Part shown: piece by piece, positions 36,505 through 44,269 of the stretch
Numbering within the stretch: the first letter of the stretch is position 1
Layout of the letters: each line of letters begins with the position of its first letter
From: Pedobacter fastidiosus
GTDB taxonomy: Bacteria; Bacteroidota; Bacteroidia; Sphingobacteriales; Sphingobacteriaceae
Reading direction: 5' to 3'
DNA: 64,000 nucleotides
Assembly: GCF_014306625.1 (NCBI RefSeq)
Contig: NZ_JACRYL010000004.1
Location: 186,001 to 250,000, forward strand
Translations under genes and position numbers: made by a program
The notes under the pieces: model-generated
What the model was told of the DNA's origin: nothing
What the model saw: only the letters and a program-made list of their open reading frames with translations
Database searches by the model: none

Positions 36505-37999
36505 TCAAGAAAATAATGCGGAAACTTTTTCTGATGAGGAAAAAGGAAATCAGCTATTTCCAGTTTTTATAAAACTGAACAAGCTCCGTACATTATTAAT
36601 TGGTGCAGGAAATATTGGTCTGGAGAAATTAACGGCAATTGTAAACAACAGTCATCACGCAAAAATTACGATTGTTGCAGAAATTATTTCACCAGAGGTT
36701 TATACACTTATCGCAAATTATCCGCTAATAAAAGTAAAGCAAAAAAGTTTCGATGTTGATGACTTGAATGATATCGACATTGTTTTCGCCGCTACAAATA
36801 ACATAATTTTAAACGAAGAGATTAGAGTGGTTACACATGAACGCGGCCTGCTCATTAATGTAGCCGATAAGCCAGATTTATGCGATTTCTACTTGGGTTC
36901 TATCGTTCAAAAAGGAGATCTTAAAATTGCGATTTCGACCAATGGAAAATCTCCAACCATCGCAAAGCGATTAAAGCAGATCTTGAACGAGGGAATTCCG
37001 GCTGAGCTTGATGAGACCTTGCAAAATATGAGTGCCCTGCGGCAAACTTTAAATGGTGATTTTTCAGCGAAAGTTAAGAAGTTAAATAAGGTTACTCAAA
37101 GTTTAATTAACCCTAAAAAGAGTTTTGCCGAACGAAACATTAAGTGGTTAATTTGGGTTGCAGCGGTTTTGCTAATCGGTGCCATTGGTTTCTCTTTGTG
37201 GAACACCGAGCCAGAATTTCAAACTTTCCTAATCAATATCGATCCTTTATTTTATTGGTTTTTGGGTGCGGGTTTTGTTTTTGCTTTAATTGATGGGGCT
37301 ATCGGAATGTCATATGGTGTAACCACTGCATCTTTCTCTTTAGCAATGGGCTTACCGCCTGCATCTGCAAGTATGGCCATCCACATTTCCGAAGTGATGA
37401 GTAATGGTATTGCCGGTTGGATGCACTATAGAATGGGAAATGTTAACTGGAAATTATTCAAAATATTAATTCTTCCTGCAATAATTGGCGCTGTTTTAGG
37501 GGCTTATATTTTATCCTCTCTAGAGCATTACAGTTCTTATGTAAAACCTGTTGTTGCAGTTTACACCTTGTTTTTGGGTGGCGTAATCTTGATGAAAGCT
37601 TTCAATATCCGAAGAAAAAAAGCAAGTGAAAAAATTAAAAAAATTGGATTGCTTGGTTTCGTTGGTGGTTTTATTGATGCTGCATTTGGCGGCGGATGGG
37701 GATCAATCGTTTTATCTAGTTTAATTGCAGGTGGAAGGCACCCGTTATTCTCTTTGGGAACCGTTAAAATTAGTCGTTTTTTTATTGCAACATTAAGCTC
37801 GTTAACATTTTTCACCATGTTGGGTGGTAAACATTGGGAAGCTGTTTTAGGCTTAATTATTGGTAGTGCTATAGCATCGCCAATAGCGGCAAAGGTTTCA
37901 AACAAAATTTCTGCTAAAACCATTATGGTGGCAGTTGGAATTATTGTTATGATTGTTAGCTTGCGCAGCGTAATTGTGTTTATATTAAAATTGATTTAA
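36488..37999 (+). CDS. Fusion: precorrin-2 dehydrogenase (CysG-N/Met8-like) + TSUP membrane transporter
   Basis: A 503-aa two-part protein. Residues ~15-215 are a CysG-N/Met8-like precorrin-2 dehydrogenase (possibly ferrochelatase): Rossmann motif TLLIGAGNIGLEKL, D127 in NVADKPDLCDF (the position of the catalytic Asp of the family), and ISTNGKSPTIAKRLK. From ~218 on, eight or nine membrane helices form a TauE/SafE (TSUP) permease, with two related halves marked by DGAIGMSYGV and DAAFGGGWGS. The reading frame runs through without a break. TSUP proteins move sulfite, sulfonates or sulfate-type anions, so the protein links siroheme making to sulfur-anion transport. It overlaps cobA by 17 bp and ends next to cysH. 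Confidence 0.9.
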   Translation: MQLSPNQENNAETFSDEEKGNQLFPVFIKLNKLRTLLIGAGNIGLEKLTAIVNNSHHAKITIVAEIISPEVYTLIANYPLIKVKQKSFDVDDLNDIDIVFAATNNIILNEEIRVVTHERGLLINVADKPDLCDFYLGSIVQKGDLKIAISTNGKSPTIAKRLKQILNEGIPAELDETLQNMSALRQTLNGDFSAKVKKLNKVTQSLINPKKSFAERNIKWLIWVAAVLLIGAIGFSLWNTEPEFQTFLINIDPLFYWFLGAGFVFALIDGAIGMSYGVTTASFSLAMGLPPASASMAIHISEVMSNGIAGWMHYRMGNVNWKLFKILILPAIIGAVLGAYILSSLEHYSSYVKPVVAVYTLFLGGVILMKAFNIRRKKASEKIKKIGLLGFVGGFIDAAFGGGWGSIVLSSLIAGGRHPLFSLGTVKISRFFIATLSSLTFFTMLGGKHWEAVLGLIIGSAIASPIAAKVSNKISAKTIMVAVGIIVMIVSLRSVIVFILKLI

Positions 38000-38002
38000 G
38001 TG

Positions 38003-38722
38003 ATGGAGAATCTAGAGGTGATAAAACAAGAACTATCAGGGTTGACCACTATAGATAAGTTAAAATTTTTGGCAGATAAATATGCCGATAGAATAATCTT
38101 TTCAACCAGTTTTGGCTGGGAAGATCAGGCGGTAACACATTTAATTTTTGCAAATAATATCCCAATTAAGGTTTTTACCTTGGAAACCGGTCGCTTATTT
38201 CCTGAAACCTATTATGTTTGGAACCGTACTTTAGAAATTTATAATAAGCCAATTCATGCCTACTATCCTAAAAACGAATTATTGCAGGATCTGGTCAATA
38301 CAAAAGGACCAAATAGTTTTTATGAGTCGGTAGAAAACAGAAAAGAATGCTGCTCCATTCGTAAAATCGAACCTTTGAAGCGAGCACTTCAAGGGAACGA
38401 AATTTGGATTACTGGCATTCGAGCCGATCAAAGTGCAAATCGTGAAGATATGCATGATCTAGAATGGGATGAAGGAAATCAATTGATCAAATTTCATCCA
38501 ATATTCGATTGGACGCTAGATGATGTTAAAAGTTATATCAAAGAAAACAACATTGTTTATAACACGCTACATGATAAAGGTTTTCCAAGTATCGGTTGCG
38601 CACCATGTACAAGAGCAGTACAACCCGGAGAAGATTTTAGAGCCGGAAGATGGTGGTGGGAAGATCAAAGTAAAAAAGAATGTGGCTTGCATGCTACAGC
38701 GGTTGAAAAGGTAAAAGACTAA
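38003..38722 (+). CDS. cysH: Adenylyl-sulfate (APS) reductase, Fe-S type
   Basis: A 239-aa cytoplasmic thiol-dependent APS/PAPS reductase giving sulfite. ATG at 38003 is preferred over a GTG directly before it. FSTSFGWEDQAV is the PP-loop region. The [4Fe-4S] set C116-C117 (KECCSIRK) and C199/C202 (GCAPCTR) is present, and the redox-active C227 is in ECGLHATA. The four cluster cysteines mark the APS-using type, which fits the absence of an APS kinase gene in the cluster. Confidence 0.93.
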   Translation: MENLEVIKQELSGLTTIDKLKFLADKYADRIIFSTSFGWEDQAVTHLIFANNIPIKVFTLETGRLFPETYYVWNRTLEIYNKPIHAYYPKNELLQDLVNTKGPNSFYESVENRKECCSIRKIEPLKRALQGNEIWITGIRADQSANREDMHDLEWDEGNQLIKFHPIFDWTLDDVKSYIKENNIVYNTLHDKGFPSIGCAPCTRAVQPGEDFRAGRWWWEDQSKKECGLHATAVEKVKD

Positions 38723-39159
38723 AAACCAAAGCAGATAGCGATTTGCTTTAACCAGTGGTGAAGTTAAACTCTGAGGAGTATCTCCCTTTTGAGGGGTTGG
38801 GGGAGGAATTAAATAAACGGTTCGTGGAGACACGAACCATGGCGATGGGATGTCTATGCACCCTGTAATTCCCCTCTTTTAGAGGGGTGCCCGTAGGGCG
38901 GGGTGTTTCTTTCAAATAGCAGAAAACCTCACCATTTGCAAGGCAGAACTTGACGCGGTTCACTGCATCCCTCTCCTTGATCCCGATAGCTATCGGGAGA
39001 GGGAAATTGTTAGACAGTAGGTTTGCATTAGCCGAAGCACAAAACTGAAATCCCTCTCTTCAGGGAGAGGGACAGCAAAAAAAAAGCCAAAGCCCAAACA
39101 TTGATAGGGTGAGGTTTTTAGAGTCATCACAATGACAACAAAAAAGACAACAATAAAGT
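38723..39159. repeat. Composite repeat spacer between cysH and cysD
   Basis: A 437-base gap without a real gene, made of repeat pieces: a perfect hairpin GGTTCGTG-GAGA-CACGAACC at 38819-38838; CCCCTCTTTTAGAGGGGTGC near 38872-38891; a TCCCTCTCC arm at 38968-38978; the 18-bp perfect palindrome TCCCGATAGCTATCGGGA at 38981-38998; and TCCCTCTCTTCAGGGAGAGG near 39051-39070 followed by GGGTGAGGTTTTT. The last part is the reverse complement of the unit repeated at 55651-55990. The Gly-rich antisense frames here are not credible genes. Confidence 0.8.
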
Positions 39160-40065
39160 ATGAGTACATATAATTTTGATTATTTAGATGAATTAGAGGC
39201 CGAGGCAATTCACATTTTACGTGAAGTTGCGGGGCAATTTGAAAAACCTGCCTTGTTATTTTCTGGCGGTAAAGATTCAATTACTTTAGTTCGTTTGGCA
39301 GAAAAAGCTTTTCGTCCGGGAAAATTTCCTTTTCCTTTAGTTCATATTGATACAGGTCATAACTTTCAGGAAACAATCGATTACCGCGATAAAATGGTAG
39401 AAAGAATTGGCGAAAGATTAATCGTTGGTTCCGTTCAAGAATCTATCGATCAAGGTAAAGTGGTAGAGCAGAAAGGTAAAAATGCCAGTAGAAATGCATT
39501 GCAAACCGTTACTTTATTAGATACAATTGCGAAATATGAATTCGATGCCTGTATCGGCGGTGCCCGAAGAGACGAAGAAAAAGCCAGAGCAAAAGAACGT
39601 ATTTTCTCAGTTCGAGATGAATTTGGACAATGGGATCCGAAACGTCAGCGCCCAGAACTTTGGAATATCTACAATGGTAAAATCCATAAAGGAGAAAATG
39701 TTCGTGTTTTCCCCATCAGCAATTGGACGGAGCTTGATGTTTGGAACTACATCCGCAGAGAAAATATAGAATTACCCAGCATTTACTTCTCGCATGAACG
39801 CGATGTAATTACCAGAAACGGACAATTAATGGCCGCATCGCCGTTTTTAAATATGGATGATGAGGATTTGGTATTCAAAAAGCAAGTGCGTTTCCGTACT
39901 GTTGGCGACATGTCTTGTACGGCTGCGGTAGAATCTGAAGCGACATTAATTGATGATATAATTTCAGAAATCAGTGCTTCAAAAATTTCTGAACGTGGTG
40001 CACGTTTGGATGATAAGGTTTCGGAAGCAGCAATGGAGGACAGGAAAAAGGGAGGATATTTTTAA
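39160..40065 (+). CDS. cysD: Sulfate adenylyltransferase subunit 2
   Basis: A 301-aa CysD: with CysN it makes APS from sulfate and ATP. The PP-loop ATP-binding motif is ALLFSGGKDSITLV; VHIDTGHNFQET and GGARRDEEKARAKER are strongly conserved family blocks. The C-terminus ends in KKGGYF as usual. It is separated from cysH by the repeat spacer and from cysN by 156 bp of another repeat. Confidence 0.97.
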   Translation: MSTYNFDYLDELEAEAIHILREVAGQFEKPALLFSGGKDSITLVRLAEKAFRPGKFPFPLVHIDTGHNFQETIDYRDKMVERIGERLIVGSVQESIDQGKVVEQKGKNASRNALQTVTLLDTIAKYEFDACIGGARRDEEKARAKERIFSVRDEFGQWDPKRQRPELWNIYNGKIHKGENVRVFPISNWTELDVWNYIRRENIELPSIYFSHERDVITRNGQLMAASPFLNMDDEDLVFKKQVRFRTVGDMSCTAAVESEATLIDDIISEISASKISERGARLDDKVSEAAMEDRKKGGYF

Positions 40066-40221
40066 GGGAGATTTGAGTATTGAGATGTGGGATTTGAGAA
40101 TTTTGCATCTGTTTAACATATCACATTTAAAAATAAAAAGAAATTCGAGTATTGTGATATGAGATTTGTTGGCCTTACACCTGTCTAACATCTCATATCT
40201 ATTATCTCAAATCTATAAAAC
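40066..40221. repeat. Repeat spacer between cysD and cysN
   Basis: Contains several copies, in both directions, of a GAGATTTGAG/ATATGAGATTTG motif (GGGAGATTTGAGTATTGAG at 40065-40083; TGATATGAGATTTG at 40156-40169; CATCTCATATC and ATCTCAAATC near 40189-40213). The right part is the inverse of the left, so the RNA can fold into a long hairpin. Related pieces occur at 35623-35652. Confidence 0.6.
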
Positions 40222-41472
40222 ATGAACATATTAAAATTTTTCACAGCAGGCAGTGTAGATGATGGTAAGAGTACCTTAATCGGTCGTTTGTTGTATGATA
40301 CAGATTCCATTTTAGCCGATCAGTTAGAAGCTTTACAAAGTTCTAATCGTAAAAACGATGATGGTACAATAGATTTAGCAATCCTTACTGATGGCTTAAG
40401 GGCCGAACGGGAGCAAGGAATTACCATAGATGTTGCTTACAAATATTTTCAAACGGATAAACGTAAGTTTATTATTGCAGATACTCCTGGACATATCCAG
40501 TACACCAGAAACATGGTTACAGGTGCATCTACGGCAAACTTGGCGATCATTTTAGTGGATGCTAGAAACGGTGTTGTAGAGCAAACCATCCGCCATTCTT
40601 ATTTGGTCTCTTTATTGGGGATTAAACACGTTGTAGTTTGTATTAATAAAATGGATATGGTTGATTATAGTGAATCTGTTTACACCACCATAATCGACAA
40701 ATACAAAATTCTGGCACAGCAACTTAAGCTTAAAGATGTAACCTACATTCCGGTTAGCGCACTTAAAGGCGATAACATTGTTCAACTTTCAGAGCGGATG
40801 GCTTGGTATGAGGGAGAAAGTTTATTACACTTTTTGGAAAAGGTAGATACCGATAATCTTGATAAATCTCAATTGGCAAGGATGCCTGTTCAGTGGGTTA
40901 TACGCCCTCAAACGAAAGCTTTACATGATTATCGCGGATATGCAGGTCGGGTTTTAAGTGGAACATTTAAATTGAACGACAAAGTAACCGTTCTGCCTTC
41001 AGGAGCAAGTTCAACTGTAGAAAAAATTGAGTTTTTCGATCAATCTCCAGAGATCGCTCATGCTGGTCAATCCGTTATTCTCCATTTAAAAGATGATGTA
41101 GATATTAGTCGCGGAGATACTATTGTAAATGCTTCGGCTTTGCCACAAGAATCAAAGTTGATTGAGGCCGATTTATGTTGGATGGATGGAAGGGCTTTGG
41201 ATACTTCAATCATGTATTTAATTCAGCATAACAGTAAAACAACAAAATGTAAAATCAGCGAAATCCTTCATAAAGTGGATATTAATACTTTAGAAAAACA
41301 TCAAGCTGAAGAATTTAAATTAAATGATATTGGCCGTGTGATTATCAAAACGGCTGATGCTTTGGCTTTTGATTTATACGATGATAACCGTGCAAATGGA
41401 TCTGCAATTTTAATTGATAGTCGTACAAACTTAACTGTAGGTGCACTTATGTTTAGAGCGGCAGTAGAATAG
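40222..41472 (+). CDS. cysN: Sulfate adenylyltransferase subunit 1 (GTPase), no APS kinase domain
   Basis: A 416-aa EF-Tu-like GTPase that powers CysD. G1 is GSVDDGKSTLIGRLL, G3 DTPGHIQY, G4 NKMD. Domains 2 and 3 follow and the protein ends soon after GRVIIK...ALMFRAAVE. Bifunctional CysN-CysC proteins exceed 600 aa; here the kinase part is absent, so APS is probably used directly by CysH. Confidence 0.96.
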   Translation: MNILKFFTAGSVDDGKSTLIGRLLYDTDSILADQLEALQSSNRKNDDGTIDLAILTDGLRAEREQGITIDVAYKYFQTDKRKFIIADTPGHIQYTRNMVTGASTANLAIILVDARNGVVEQTIRHSYLVSLLGIKHVVVCINKMDMVDYSESVYTTIIDKYKILAQQLKLKDVTYIPVSALKGDNIVQLSERMAWYEGESLLHFLEKVDTDNLDKSQLARMPVQWVIRPQTKALHDYRGYAGRVLSGTFKLNDKVTVLPSGASSTVEKIEFFDQSPEIAHAGQSVILHLKDDVDISRGDTIVNASALPQESKLIEADLCWMDGRALDTSIMYLIQHNSKTTKCKISEILHKVDINTLEKHQAEEFKLNDIGRVIIKTADALAFDLYDDNRANGSAILIDSRTNLTVGALMFRAAVE

Positions 41473-41548
41473 TAAATATATTATAGGTGATGTGAGATGG
41501 AAGATGTTTTTGGCAAAACCCTAGAGAACCACAACCAAATATAATAAT

Positions 41549-41645
41549 GAGAACTCTAGATTTTTAAATTTAGAGTGAAAGATCCAGAGGAGTTCTTTTG
41601 GTACAATTTCAGCGGGGCATCGGAAACGATAGCCCCGTTTTTCTT
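41549..41645 (+). terminator. Two tandem hairpins after cysN; strong terminator
   Basis: CGGGGCATCG-GAAA-CGATAGCCCCG (41612-41637) has a GNRA loop and one bulged base, followed by TTTTTCTTT: a strong terminator. Just upstream, ACTCTA (41553-41558) pairs with TAGAGT (41571-41576), and GAACTC (41551-41556) could instead pair with GAGTTC (41589-41594), so two folds compete. The remainder of the 321-base gap to the next gene shows no ORF. Confidence 0.75.
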
Positions 41646-41793
41646 TAAAGGTTGTTGATGCCTTATTTTAATTTACCAGTTTAAGTCCAAAAAATAATAT
41701 CCTGATGCAGGAATTATCTTATGGAAACGATTAAAAATTATCATCGTGTTAGTACATTAGAAATAACAAATCAAAATCTCTAAAAATTAAACC

Positions 41794-42264
41794 ATGAAAA
41801 GAAGTATAATTTACCTTGCACTAATCTCCATTCCTTTTGTATTTGCTTGTAATCAAAGTAATAAATCTAGCGCTGATTCAGCTGAAAAAAGTGATTCAGT
41901 AACAAACCAAACCTGTTATGCCTCTTCATTCGAAAAGGATAGTGCTGCTATGATTGTTAAAACATATTCATCTGGTAGAGTAAAAGGATCATTGTTAATT
42001 AAATACGGGAGTAAACCTGAAAACAATGGATTAATAGAAGGCAATTTTAAAGGCGATACACTTTACGTTAACTATAGATTCAATACTGGGGGAGATACTA
42101 CAAACGTTTTTACAAATCCATTAGCCTTTTTAAAGAAGGATGGAAAGCTTATAATGGGCGTAGGACAGATTGAAACGACTTTAGGTCGATCGTATTTTGT
42201 GAAAGGAAAGCCGATTAACTACGTGGCTGGAAAGTTTACTTTTAATGAAGTAAATTGTAAGTAA
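41794..42264 (+). CDS. Lipoprotein of unknown function
   Basis: A 156-aa predicted lipoprotein, lipobox PFVFACNQS, then a Ser/Asp-rich linker and a small beta-rich domain (GSLLIKYGSKPENNGLIEGN, GDTLYVNYRF). I recognise no named domain. It has its own 5' region and is separated from the next cassette by a regulated promoter. Function unknown. Confidence 0.75.
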   Translation: MKRSIIYLALISIPFVFACNQSNKSSADSAEKSDSVTNQTCYASSFEKDSAAMIVKTYSSGRVKGSLLIKYGSKPENNGLIEGNFKGDTLYVNYRFNTGGDTTNVFTNPLAFLKKDGKLIMGVGQIETTLGRSYFVKGKPINYVAGKFTFNEVNCK

Positions 42265-42326
42265 ATAAACTATAATATAGATTTTCTTGCTTTAAAAAAG
42301 CTTTTGTAAATTTTTTTTAAAATTTA

Positions 42327-42358
42327 TTTGCATATAATAAGTATACTTATTATAATTG
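42327..42358 (+). promoter_or_regulatory. Promoter with 22-bp perfect palindrome operator (MarR-type)
   Basis: A TTTG -33 box (42327-42330) and a near -7 box TATAATTG (42351-42358) are 20 bases apart. The spacer is almost filled by a perfect 22-bp palindrome at 42333-42354, half-site TATAATAAGTA. Such a site in a core promoter would be blocked by a bound repressor; the MarR protein encoded at the end of the cassette is the obvious candidate. Confidence 0.7.
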
Positions 42359-42378
42359 TACATATAATTTAAAACGAT

Positions 42379-42798
42379 ATGATACAAAGAACATTTTCAA
42401 CCACGACAAGCATGATTACCAAAAAGCAAATTTGGAATTTAATGTCAAACGTAGACCAATGGAAAAATTGGGATACTTCAGTAGAAAAATCAGAGCTGAA
42501 AGGCAATTTTGAAACTGGATCAACTTTTTTATTTAAGCCAAAGGGCGGGCCTAATGTTAATATCAAACTTATAAAAGTATTACCATATGCTTATTTTAAA
42601 GATGAAACTGTTTTTCCTTTAGCAAAAATGAACGGGGAGCATTGGTATGAGGAAACCCCGGATGGATTAAAAATTACGGTGACAATGACTATGAGAGGAG
42701 CATTGTCTTTTCTATGGAATAAAATAGTAATGAAAGGAATTGTAGCGCAATTAGAAAGCGATATACTTTTACAAATAAATAGTGCAGCGAAAAATTAA
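42379..42798 (+). CDS. SRPBCC (START-like) family protein, copy 1
   Basis: A 139-aa cytoplasmic protein of the SRPBCC/polyketide-cyclase-like fold: N-terminal helix with IWNLMSNVDQWKNWDTSVE, then beta strands (GSTFLFKPKGGPNVNIKL) and a long C-terminal helix (MKGIVAQLESDILLQINSAA). The fold binds hydrophobic small molecules; the ligand is unknown. It is nearly identical to the next gene's product. It is the first gene after the palindromic operator. Confidence 0.88.
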   Translation: MIQRTFSTTTSMITKKQIWNLMSNVDQWKNWDTSVEKSELKGNFETGSTFLFKPKGGPNVNIKLIKVLPYAYFKDETVFPLAKMNGEHWYEETPDGLKITVTMTMRGALSFLWNKIVMKGIVAQLESDILLQINSAAKN

Positions 42799-42810
42799 AA
42801 CTTAGAAATC

Positions 42811-43230
42811 ATGATACAAAAAACATTTTCAGTAACAACAAAAGAGGTAAATAAAGAACAAATTTGGAAATTAATGTCAAATGTAAACCAATGGAAAAAT
42901 TGGGATACCTCAGTAGAAAAATCAGAGTTGAAAGGCAATTTCGAAACTGGGTCACATTTTCTATTCAAGCCAAAAGGTGGACCAGATATTAATATTAAAC
43001 TTATAGAAGTGATACCCTATGCTTATTTTAAAGATGAAACTGTTTTTCCATTGGCGAAAATGAACGGGGAGCACTGGTATGAGGAAACTGCTGACGGATT
43101 AAAAATAACTATAACAATGACCATGAGGGGAGTACTATCTTTTTTATGGAATAAAATAGTGATGAAGGGAATTGTAGCACAATTGGAAAGCGATATACTT
43201 TTACAAATAAAAAACGCAGCGAAAAACTAA
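42811..43230 (+). CDS. SRPBCC (START-like) family protein, copy 2
   Basis: A 139-aa tandem duplicate of the preceding gene, same length with no gaps. Differences are concentrated in the first ~20 residues (VTTKEVNKEQ against TTTSMITKKQ); the region KNWDTSVEKSELKGNFETGS is unchanged. It lies 12 nt downstream of copy 1 and 1 nt before the EVE gene. The duplication may raise dose or split the binding of two related ligands. Confidence 0.88.
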   Translation: MIQKTFSVTTKEVNKEQIWKLMSNVNQWKNWDTSVEKSELKGNFETGSHFLFKPKGGPDINIKLIEVIPYAYFKDETVFPLAKMNGEHWYEETADGLKITITMTMRGVLSFLWNKIVMKGIVAQLESDILLQIKNAAKN

Positions 43231-43231
43231 A

Positions 43232-43666
43232 ATGGAACATAACGAAAGATATTGGATAGTTGTAGCTTCAAAAGATCACGTTAAAAGAGGCATAGATGGA
43301 GGTTTTATGCAAGCTAATCATGGTAAACTGCCTCCATTAAAGAGATTAAAGGAAAATGATTGGGTAATTTTCTACTCATCAAAAAAAATAATGGAAACTG
43401 CAGATAAATGTCAGGCGTTTACGGCAATTGGAAAAGTTAAAGCTGAGGAGCCTTATCTTGTTAACGTTTCAGAAAATTTTAAACCTTATAGGAGGAATAT
43501 AAATTTTTTCCATTGCGATGAAGTTTCGATATTGCCGCTGGTTGCCGATCTTGAATTTATTGAAAATAAAAAATCTTGGGGATATCCTTTTAGATTTGGA
43601 TTTTTCGAGATCAAGAAACCGGATTTTGATTTAATTAGTAAAAAAATGATGGAAAATGTCAGATAA
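43232..43666 (+). CDS. EVE-domain (PUA-like) protein
   Basis: A 144-aa single-domain protein of the EVE/UPF0310 type. It has the opening RYWIVVASKDHVKRGIDGGF, LKENDWVIFYSSKK, FTAIGKVKAEEPY and the late KKSWGYPFRFGFFEI, all usual for this family. EVE domains bind modified bases in nucleic acids or have unknown roles. Its gene begins 1 nt after the SRPBCC pair and overlaps the MarR gene by 11 nt. The job in this cassette is not clear. Confidence 0.85.
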   Translation: MEHNERYWIVVASKDHVKRGIDGGFMQANHGKLPPLKRLKENDWVIFYSSKKIMETADKCQAFTAIGKVKAEEPYLVNVSENFKPYRRNINFFHCDEVSILPLVADLEFIENKKSWGYPFRFGFFEIKKPDFDLISKKMMENVR

Positions 43667-44108
43667 AAATTTTAGTGTCAAAAATGCTGATGATAGCTCA
43701 GGGTTTTTGCTTTGGCAAGTCACAGCACTTTGGCAACGCGGAATAAAAAAGGCCTTAAACGTACATAACCTTACACATTCTCAATTTGTGCTATTGGCTA
43801 GCTTGCTTTGGCTCTCGCGTCAAAGTGAAGAGGTAACACAAATTGATTTATCGGCACACAGTAAAATCGACCCGATGACAACCTCTACTGTTTTACGAAC
43901 TTTACAAACCAAAAAATTTCTGAAACGCAAAGAACACGTTACTGATACGAGAGCCAAAGTAATTGAACTTACTGATGAAGGTGCTAGTGTGACTAAAGTT
44001 GCGCTGAAAACTGTAGAAAAATTTGATTCTGATTTTTTCTCTACGCTTGGGGAAGGCCAAAAGGATTTTAATAAAATTGTGCTCAATCTAATTTCCAAAA
44101 ATAAATAA
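43656..44108 (+). CDS. MarR-family transcriptional regulator
   Basis: A 150-aa MarR-type winged-helix regulator: QFVLLASLLWLSRQSEEV, then LSAHSKIDPMTTSTVLRTLQ (recognition helix) and the wing KRKEHVTDTRAKVIELT. It is the last gene of the four-gene cassette and overlaps the EVE gene by 11 nt. It is likely to repress the cassette through the palindrome at 42333-42354. Inducer unknown. Confidence 0.9.
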   Translation: MSDKNFSVKNADDSSGFLLWQVTALWQRGIKKALNVHNLTHSQFVLLASLLWLSRQSEEVTQIDLSAHSKIDPMTTSTVLRTLQTKKFLKRKEHVTDTRAKVIELTDEGASVTKVALKTVEKFDSDFFSTLGEGQKDFNKIVLNLISKNK

Positions 44109-44190
44109 ACTAAATCTGTTAATCGTTGGCAACAGCGAGTGCCATTTAAGGCTATTAATTGAAAAAATCACAATAAGTAAAAATATTTTA

Positions 44191-44229
44191 AAATAAATTA
44201 CTACAATTCCTATAGACTTTATATATTTG
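44191..44229 (+). promoter_or_regulatory. Sulfur-operon promoter element (copy 2)
   Basis: Contains ATTCCTATAGACTTTATATA and TATATTTG (44222-44229); 34 of 40 bases match 33331-33370. It lies ~40 bp upstream of the second methyltransferase gene. The match runs through both the putative -7 box and the upstream part, suggesting a shared regulator. Confidence 0.65.
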
Positions 44230-44269
44230 TTTAATTAATAAGAATTATAACGAGCTAATATTTTCTGTC

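Noticed and set aside
36480..38003. Frameshift or gene-fusion artefact in the dehydrogenase-TSUP gene
   Set aside because: The frame is continuous with full-length domains, a plausible linker, and normal overlap with cobA; kept as a real fusion, to be confirmed by homologues.
38567..39280. Three overlapping antisense open frames around the cysH-cysD gap
   Set aside because: They cover repeat DNA and the ends of firmly identified genes, and give low-complexity proteins.
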